From an uncultured Ruminococcus sp. (GTDB lineage Bacteria; Bacillota; Clostridia; Oscillospirales; Acutalibacteraceae), in NCBI GenBank assembly GCA_902801245.1, contig CADCHW010000018.1, positions 1 through 40,255 on the forward strand: a stretch of DNA of 40,255 nt. The letters are read 5' to 3'. Under the pieces are notes generated by a model that had not been told where the DNA came from, did no database searches, and was given only the letters and a program-made list of their open reading frames with translations. A program made the position numbers and the translations under genes. Below, one piece after another: positions 35,296-40,255 of this stretch; positions within the stretch are counted from its first letter, which is position 1, and the number at the start of each line of letters is the position of its first letter.

Positions 35296-36468
35296 ATGGA
35301 AGTTATCGAGAAAACAAAACCCGAAACCGAACTTGATACCGTCAAGGGTAGTGCCGAACATAAAAAGAAACACAAACTTTCAAAATATTGGCTGATAATG
35401 ATAATATATTCGGTTATAATTGTTAGCTTAAACTTACTTGCAAAAATCACATCATTAAGCGACTTTTACGATGACAATATTTTCCGCTATATTTCCCAGC
35501 CTTACTGCCGATTCACGGGACTTTTTCCGTTTTCGGTCGGTGAAGTTCTGATACCGCTTGCAATACTGATTGTACTTGTGGCAGTTGTGACATTGATTTT
35601 ACTTCCGTTTCTCAGGAAAAAAGACGGCTTCAAAAAGTTCGCAAACAAGTATTTGAAATCAACGCTTGCATTTGTTTTGACTGTTGCGTTTATTATGACT
35701 CTAAACTGCAACATTCTATACTGCACGTCCAAGCTTGACATAAACGGTCATAAGGATAAAAAATACACGGTAGATGATATCGAAGCACTGAGAAACTATG
35801 TTGTTGAGCAATGCAACAATCTTTCGGAGAAAATGGAACGTGACGAAAACGGTTATGTGATTTACGACGGTGACGTAAGCAAAGATGTCAAAACGGCACT
35901 TAATAATCTTTCCGACGAGTTCCCCAGACTTAACGGCTATTATCCGAACGCAAAGCCTGTAATGGGTTCGTACTTTATGTATCAGTCGGGAATTATCGGG
36001 GTATATTTTCCGTTTACAATGGAAGCAAATTATAATACTTACACATCAACAACATATACTCCCGAGGTTATCGCACACGAACTTTCTCACCTCAAAGGTT
36101 ACATCTACGAGGACGAAGCAAACTTTATTGCGTACCTTGCGTGTATCAACAGTGATAACGATATGCTTAAATATTCGGGATATCTTAGTGTTTTGAATTA
36201 CACAAACAATGATTACTATGATTGTGTAGATGACGAACGTTATTCAAAACAAATTGCTATAGATAAAAAAGTATCTTTTGACAACTACTGCTATGATGCG
36301 GAAACTCAGAAATTTCTTAAAGAGAAAAAATCCGTTATCAAAGACGAGGTTATGGAGAATATCAGCGATACCATTACGGACACTTATCTTGATTATTACG
36401 AAGCCGAGCCTAATTACAGCGAGGTAACGCTTTTAATGCTGCAATATTATGACGGGGTGTTATATTGA
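35296..36468 (+). CDS. DUF3810-type membrane protein with zinc metallopeptidase motif
   Basis: 390 aa. Three membrane helices: about 29-49, 70-103 (after GLFPFSVGEVLIPLAI) and 118-137. A long extracytoplasmic or cytosolic domain follows with HELSHLKGY (HExxH) and downstream EDEANFIAYLAC, fitting the third zinc ligand Glu. DUF3810 proteins are putative membrane metallopeptidases. Polar N-terminus (1-25). Starts 9 bp after ribF; GAGG precedes the ATG. Confidence 0.85.
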   Translation: MEVIEKTKPETELDTVKGSAEHKKKHKLSKYWLIMIIYSVIIVSLNLLAKITSLSDFYDDNIFRYISQPYCRFTGLFPFSVGEVLIPLAILIVLVAVVTLILLPFLRKKDGFKKFANKYLKSTLAFVLTVAFIMTLNCNILYCTSKLDINGHKDKKYTVDDIEALRNYVVEQCNNLSEKMERDENGYVIYDGDVSKDVKTALNNLSDEFPRLNGYYPNAKPVMGSYFMYQSGIIGVYFPFTMEANYNTYTSTTYTPEVIAHELSHLKGYIYEDEANFIAYLACINSDNDMLKYSGYLSVLNYTNNDYYDCVDDERYSKQIAIDKKVSFDNYCYDAETQKFLKEKKSVIKDEVMENISDTITDTYLDYYEAEPNYSEVTLLMLQYYDGVLY

Positions 36469-36469
36469 T

Positions 36470-36790
36470 ATGAGAACTATAAAAATTAAGTTGGAATACG
36501 GCTGTTTTCCGCTGTGGCTTTATGACGAAGAGGGTCTTTTTGTTGATAACAGACTTCCCCACAAATCAATTCAAAATCGAAGTGCTGTAAAGGCTGCTTT
36601 TGTAAAGGTTCAGGAGATTTACGAAAAGCTTTTTGTCAACAGCAACACCGAATTTTCGTATATCGGTTTTGACAGTGAGAAACAAAAAACCGAGTTTACC
36701 AATGCTTTTAACAATGCTGTCAATATTCTTAATCGGGCTGTCGGCGATAATTACAGCATTATCAACACTGTTGATTTTGAAAGGCTTTGA
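36470..36790 (+). CDS. Hypothetical protein, 106 aa (immunity-like context)
   Basis: Starts at the ATG 36470, one base after the DUF3810 stop; an upstream in-frame start inside DUF3810 is less likely. Soluble; contains KIKLEYGCFPLWLYDEEGLF, VKVQEIYEKLFVNSNTEF and YIGFDSEKQKTEF. The GCFPLWLYDEEG and YIGF patterns recur in small proteins of polymorphic-toxin loci as I recall, but I cannot name the family. Followed 9 bp later by another small gene. Confidence 0.6.
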   Translation: MRTIKIKLEYGCFPLWLYDEEGLFVDNRLPHKSIQNRSAVKAAFVKVQEIYEKLFVNSNTEFSYIGFDSEKQKTEFTNAFNNAVNILNRAVGDNYSIINTVDFERL

Positions 36791-36799
36791 GGTGATTTT

Positions 36800-37015
36800 A
36801 TGATACCGTATAATAAAATAGGTCTGGTAAAAAGTGGCGATATGAGCGGATTTTATGTGAAAATTCTCCCCGACCCCAACGACACGGGCGGATATTATAT
36901 CCTCTATTCAAGGGACTTTTCCGACCTCTCTGCCGAAGGCTATGACGAATGGCGGCTGAACGAGCTTGAAATTGAAAATTATTTTAACAATATTACTGTA
37001 AATTGGAGTGTATAA
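36800..37015 (+). CDS. Hypothetical protein, 71 aa (immunity-like context)
   Basis: Behind TTGAGGTGA. Starts MIPYNKIGLVKSGDMSGFYV and contains GGYYILYSRDFSDLSAEGYD. It is compact and acidic, with a C-terminal NYFNNITVNWSV. Small proteins of this style sit in immunity clusters. Three bases separate it from the Imm7-type gene. No assignment beyond context. Confidence 0.55.
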   Translation: MIPYNKIGLVKSGDMSGFYVKILPDPNDTGGYYILYSRDFSDLSAEGYDEWRLNELEIENYFNNITVNWSV

Positions 37016-37018
37016 AAT

Positions 37019-37951
37019 ATGGTAGAAATACATTGTTTTATTACTTTGCGTGACAACTATAATCCATACTGCGATTCTTATAACGAATATGTAATACCTC
37101 TTGTTCAAAAGGAGCTTGATAAAATATCTGACTACGGCATTGAAATAAAGGCTAAAAACGGTGAATACTATGTTGAGTTTTCAACATTTACAAATCATTT
37201 GGGCACGGACTTTAAGGAGCTTTTCGGATTTTTTAAGAATGTCGGAAAAGTAACCAACGGCAGCTACGGACTTTTCTATATGCACGATGACGAAGACAAA
37301 ACAGACTACAACAATTTTCAAGTTTGGAGATTGGCTAAAGGTCAAGTGAAAAAATTTAAAGACACTCTGCTTTCTCCCTATGTGCCTGTTGTCGAAGATA
37401 TTTACGAGGAGTTATCGCTTTATTTGGAGAGATATACAAAATACAACAACGGTGACGAATCCTGCAAATGCAAGCTTCTTGTTGAAGATACTACCATTGA
37501 TAATCTTGATTTTTCGCCGTACGATTTGGGCGGAGGTGCTTTTCTCGGTGTAAACTTTAACGTTTGCACATTCAAGAAAGTATATTTGAGCAATTCCAAT
37601 TTTGGAGGAAGCTCGTTTTATGAATGTCTTTTCCAAAATAACACGCTGAGAAAATCACAGTGGAATAATATAACATCTAATTTATGTACAATATACGAGC
37701 TTGACACATTCAGAACAGAGTTTATGGAATCGACATTTGTATATAATAATATTTGTGATTCTAAGATTATCAAATGTTCGTTTGATGATTCAAAATTTCA
37801 GTACACCGCATTTGTGAACTGCGAATTTGAAAATGTATCATTTAAAAACTGCAAATTCGGAAATACCACATTTGAAAACTGCACCTTTAAAGATACCGAA
37901 TTTGACGAAGAGCTTATCGGAGTTCAATTTGAAAACTGCAAAAAACTATGA
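37019..37951 (+). CDS. Imm7-domain immunity protein fused to pentapeptide repeats
   Basis: 310 aa. Residues 1-127 match Immunity protein 7: MVEIHCFITLRDNY, EIKAKNGEYYVEFSTFTNHL, NGSYGLFYMHDDED, FQVWRLAKGQ and LLSPYVPVVEDIYEEL. From about 158 to 305 the sequence becomes a series of pentapeptide repeats (for example FKNCKFGNTTFENCTFKDTE), which fold as a right-handed quadrilateral helix. Imm7 proteins neutralise secreted toxins of neighbouring bacteria. No toxin lies beside it. The fusion is unusual; the repeat part could bind the toxin or nucleic acid-mimic partner. Confidence 0.8.
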   Translation: MVEIHCFITLRDNYNPYCDSYNEYVIPLVQKELDKISDYGIEIKAKNGEYYVEFSTFTNHLGTDFKELFGFFKNVGKVTNGSYGLFYMHDDEDKTDYNNFQVWRLAKGQVKKFKDTLLSPYVPVVEDIYEELSLYLERYTKYNNGDESCKCKLLVEDTTIDNLDFSPYDLGGGAFLGVNFNVCTFKKVYLSNSNFGGSSFYECLFQNNTLRKSQWNNITSNLCTIYELDTFRTEFMESTFVYNNICDSKIIKCSFDDSKFQYTAFVNCEFENVSFKNCKFGNTTFENCTFKDTEFDEELIGVQFENCKKL

Positions 37952-38022
37952 TACTTCGTAATTGTGCAGTGATTAGTTTATCTTTCTGTTCGAGATTGTT
38001 TATTGATTGGGAGGTTTTAAGA

Positions 38023-39126
38023 ATGTATGAACAAAAAGTTAAAGATGTTCTTGAACAAGCCGGCTGGTATGAGGGCAGAAATATTGACATTTCTCGGCAA
38101 CTTTTCTTTTTGAACGATCTCGGATTTGAAGTATTTGATAAAGCCATTGAGTTTTTTAAGCAATACGACCAATTAAAAATTCAAAGACTTTATGACACTA
38201 ATTACAGCGGCGGAACATCTCTAAATGACTTTAACCACTTTAATGTCCTTAAAATGATTCAGTATATATATACAAGTAAAGGTAATGAAAGAACAAACAG
38301 AGTAAAAGCTCTTTGTTCAATAAAGGGTTTTGATGAAAAGGTTCTTCCAATAGGCTCTTTGCATAATTTTGATATTCCGATATACATAACAGAAAGCGGT
38401 AAAATTATAGGAGAACATTCAATTTACGGTAACTCCGCAGAAGAGGGGATTTCTAATATTATACTTGGCAGCAAAGCTATCGATTACTTTCCTAAAATGT
38501 ATGAATATTCGGAAAAGAAACTCTTAAGAACCGAACGGTATAACGAATTTATATCATACTATATAACAAAATTAAAATACAACAATAATCAAGTTTCTTG
38601 GCTTTATAAAAATTCATTGTCATATTCGGTTGAGGTAAAAAATCATCTTAGACATATTGTCTATGCTAAGTCGTTAGTTTTAATAATATCAAGGGATTGT
38701 AATAAATATTTATATTCATTTTACAGCTTTAATTCAAAACCAATATTTTCATATTACAGCACCGACTATGACAGAACAAAGGCAGCAGGTGAAAAGATAT
38801 TTTCGAGTTTTGATATAACCGATGATATCAGAATAAAATTAAAAGATAAAATCTTTTCGATTCCAAATCTAAATTTTTTGGCATATGACAAGCATAGTGA
38901 TAAGTTGGTTATTATGGCAGGAAAAAACATAAGTCAAAACAAAATTCTAATTTACGATTTAAACGGAAATCTTATCAAGGAAATATCACCGCCGGAAAAC
39001 GGATATTTCTATGATACAAAAATTGACAGTATCGGTTATATTACTGTGAAATGCAACAAAAACAACGACATTGTATATTACGAGTTAAACGGAACGGATT
39101 TAACAGCAGATATATTGAGAGGCTAG
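38023..39126 (+). CDS. SUKH-3-type immunity protein with long C-terminal extension
   Basis: 367 aa from the ATG at 38023, which has TGGGAGG upstream; the frame extends to 37948 without a ribosome site. Residues 1-150 fit SUKH-3 (SMI1/KNR4) immunity domains: VKDVLEQAGWYEGRNIDISR, LGFEVFDKAIEFFKQYDQL, PIGSLHNFDIPIYITESGKI and the later EEGISNIILG. About 215 further residues follow (from about 155) with YIKLKYNNNQ and strands at the end such as KILIYDLNGNLIKEISPPENG, of unknown fold, possibly a small propeller. Last gene before the terminator at 39180. Confidence 0.8.
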   Translation: MYEQKVKDVLEQAGWYEGRNIDISRQLFFLNDLGFEVFDKAIEFFKQYDQLKIQRLYDTNYSGGTSLNDFNHFNVLKMIQYIYTSKGNERTNRVKALCSIKGFDEKVLPIGSLHNFDIPIYITESGKIIGEHSIYGNSAEEGISNIILGSKAIDYFPKMYEYSEKKLLRTERYNEFISYYITKLKYNNNQVSWLYKNSLSYSVEVKNHLRHIVYAKSLVLIISRDCNKYLYSFYSFNSKPIFSYYSTDYDRTKAAGEKIFSSFDITDDIRIKLKDKIFSIPNLNFLAYDKHSDKLVIMAGKNISQNKILIYDLNGNLIKEISPPENGYFYDTKIDSIGYITVKCNKNNDIVYYELNGTDLTADILRG

Positions 39127-39179
39127 GAAGATTTTTATACCGACTGGAAGTAAAACAGTATTAGAAGAGATAACAATCA

Positions 39180-39214
39180 CGCTGTCATCATAATAAGATG
39201 ACAGCGGATTCTTT
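39180..39214 (+). terminator. Terminator of the ribF-immunity unit
   Basis: CGCTGTCATC (39180-39189) pairs perfectly with GATGACAGCG (39197-39206), followed by GATTCTTTG. Confidence 0.85.
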
Positions 39215-39234
39215 GTTTATATTATAAATAAAAA

Positions 39235-39261
39235 GGTCGGGAAAGCATATCTATCCCGACC
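39235..39261 (-). terminator. Terminator of glgA
   Basis: GGTCGGGA (39235-39242) pairs with TCCCGACC (39254-39261). On the minus strand it is followed by TTTTTATTT. Confidence 0.8.
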
Positions 39262-39289
39262 CTGTGTTTTTTATGTAAAATATTAAAAA

Positions 39290-40255
39290 TTACGGATTCG
39301 GCTGACGCAATGCATCATTGTAAACATTAATGTAATCGTTAGCGGATCTGTCCCAGCTGTAGTCGGAGGTCATAGCTCTCCAAATGAGCTTAACCCAGCC
39401 TTCTCTGTTCCAGTAGCCGCCGATAGCACGGTTTACAGCACCTACCATATCCCATGTATCATAGTTGCGGAAAGTAAATCCGTTGCCGTTGCCGTCTTGG
39501 CTGTCGTGGATAGAATCTTTCAAACCGCCGACTTCTCTTACTACCGGAATAGTACCATAGCGGAGAGCAATCATCTGTGAAAGTCCGCAAGGCTCACTCT
39601 TTGACGGCATAAGGAAAATATCCGAACCCGAATAAATCTTTCTCGAAAGCTCGTTTACATATCCGAAGCAAGAGCAAACTCTGCCCGGATATCTCCACTG
39701 GAGATTTCTGAAGAAGTCCTCATACTCTGCGTCGCCCGAACCGAGAATTACAAACTGACAGTCATTGTTCTGGAGAATATTGTCGATACCGTCACGAACA
39801 AGGTCAAGACCCTTATGAGATACCATACGAGAAACCATACTGATAATCGGGATATCCTCTCTTCTGTCGAGATTCAAACGCTCCTGCAATCTTCTCTTGC
39901 ATTCGTTCTTGCCGTAGAGATTATCAGCAGTATAGTTAGCATAGAGATGATAGTCGGTAGCAGGGTCGTAGCTTGCGTTGTCAATGCCGTTGAGAATACC
40001 GCAAAGCTTATAATGGAAAAGATTAAGAGCTGCATCTAATCCGTGGCTGAACCATGGGTCTTTGATTTCAAGAGCATAGCTTGGTGAAACAGTGTTTACC
40101 TTAGTTGAGCAAACAATAGCACCCTTCATCATATTAAGCTTGCCGTCCTGATCAAGAATAGCACCGTCCTGTGCGGGAATACCTACTACATCTTCGTTCA
40201 AATCCCAGCCGTATTTGCCCTGATACTGGATATTATGAATTGTGAACAAACTCTT
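39290..40255 (-). CDS. glgA: Glycogen/starch synthase (partial, N-terminus outside window)
   Basis: The frame is open to the window edge (321 codons seen plus stop), about two thirds of the usual ~480 residues; the in-frame TTG at 40249 is internal. The visible part is the GT5 family: SLFTIHNIQYQGKYG, VNTVSPSYALEI, RLNLDRREDIPIISMVSRMV, FVILGSGD, SEPCGLSQMIALRYGTIPVV and EVGGLKDS. It transfers glucose from ADP-glucose to growing alpha-1,4-glucan in storage glycogen synthesis. No other glycogen genes are visible; its terminator lies 28 bp downstream. Confidence 0.95.
   Translation of the reverse strand, partial: KSLFTIHNIQYQGKYGWDLNEDVVGIPAQDGAILDQDGKLNMMKGAIVCSTKVNTVSPSYALEIKDPWFSHGLDAALNLFHYKLCGILNGIDNASYDPATDYHLYANYTADNLYGKNECKRRLQERLNLDRREDIPIISMVSRMVSHKGLDLVRDGIDNILQNNDCQFVILGSGDAEYEDFFRNLQWRYPGRVCSCFGYVNELSRKIYSGSDIFLMPSKSEPCGLSQMIALRYGTIPVVREVGGLKDSIHDSQDGNGNGFTFRNYDTWDMVGAVNRAIGGYWNREGWVKLIWRAMTSDYSWDRSANDYINVYNDALRQPNP

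Overview
This 40.3 kb window comes from a low-to-moderate-GC Gram-positive anaerobe, most likely a member of the Oscillospiraceae/Ruminococcaceae close to [Eubacterium] siraeum. That placement is inferred from the rpoB/rpoC, nadA, holA, ribF and mnmA proteins, a Firmicutes-type SpoVAE, strong AGGAGG ribosome binding sites, near-consensus sigma-A promoters, and a secreted serpin of the kind described as siropins. No database search was run.

Left part (1-9711), almost all on the minus strand: the N-terminal half of a zinc-ribbon Ser/Thr kinase; a lipoprotein with two PASTA domains; a structured RNA behind a perfect promoter, leading into a small membrane protein; a run of small cytosolic proteins (zinc ribbon, 2H phosphoesterase, SseB-like, unknown); then an ECF sigma factor, membrane anti-sigma and lipoprotein serpin in one tight operon, and a VanY-type D,D-carboxypeptidase. 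Centre (10017-17904): rpoB and rpoC on the plus strand behind a perfect TTGACA-N17-TATAAT promoter, closed by a strong terminator. Next (17977-20361) is a second ECF sigma/anti-sigma locus whose anti-sigma gene appears split by a one-base frameshift and altered at its end by a 26-bp tandem duplication, followed by a small RelA/SpoT-type HD hydrolase.

From 20495 to 25544 on the plus strand: a lone spoVAE, two tiny membrane proteins with their own promoter, nadA-mnmA, a second VanY lipoprotein, tRNA-Arg(CCU), and a BrnT/BrnA toxin-antitoxin pair whose promoter predicts a leaderless brnT mRNA. From 25592 to 31016 on the minus strand: a comEC-holA-RNase M5-like operon, a small basic protein, a phosphoribosyltransferase and a HIT protein.

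The region 31026-33700 is accessory DNA: a 365-bp non-autonomous transposon-like element, a 98-bp MITE-like element, two probable immunity-type genes and a 5'-truncated polymorphic-toxin tail. The plus-strand run 34354-39126 starts with ribF and a DUF3810 metalloprotease-like protein. It continues into four genes of immunity type, including an Imm7/pentapeptide-repeat fusion and a SUKH-3 protein with a large extra domain. The window ends inside glgA.

The most interesting items are the sigma/anti-sigma/serpin operon, the immunity genes lacking full-length toxins, the structured RNA plus small membrane protein, and a roughly 215-bp dispersed repeat present three times. All three copies have the same orientation relative to the flanking genes, and two of them carry compensating hairpin changes.
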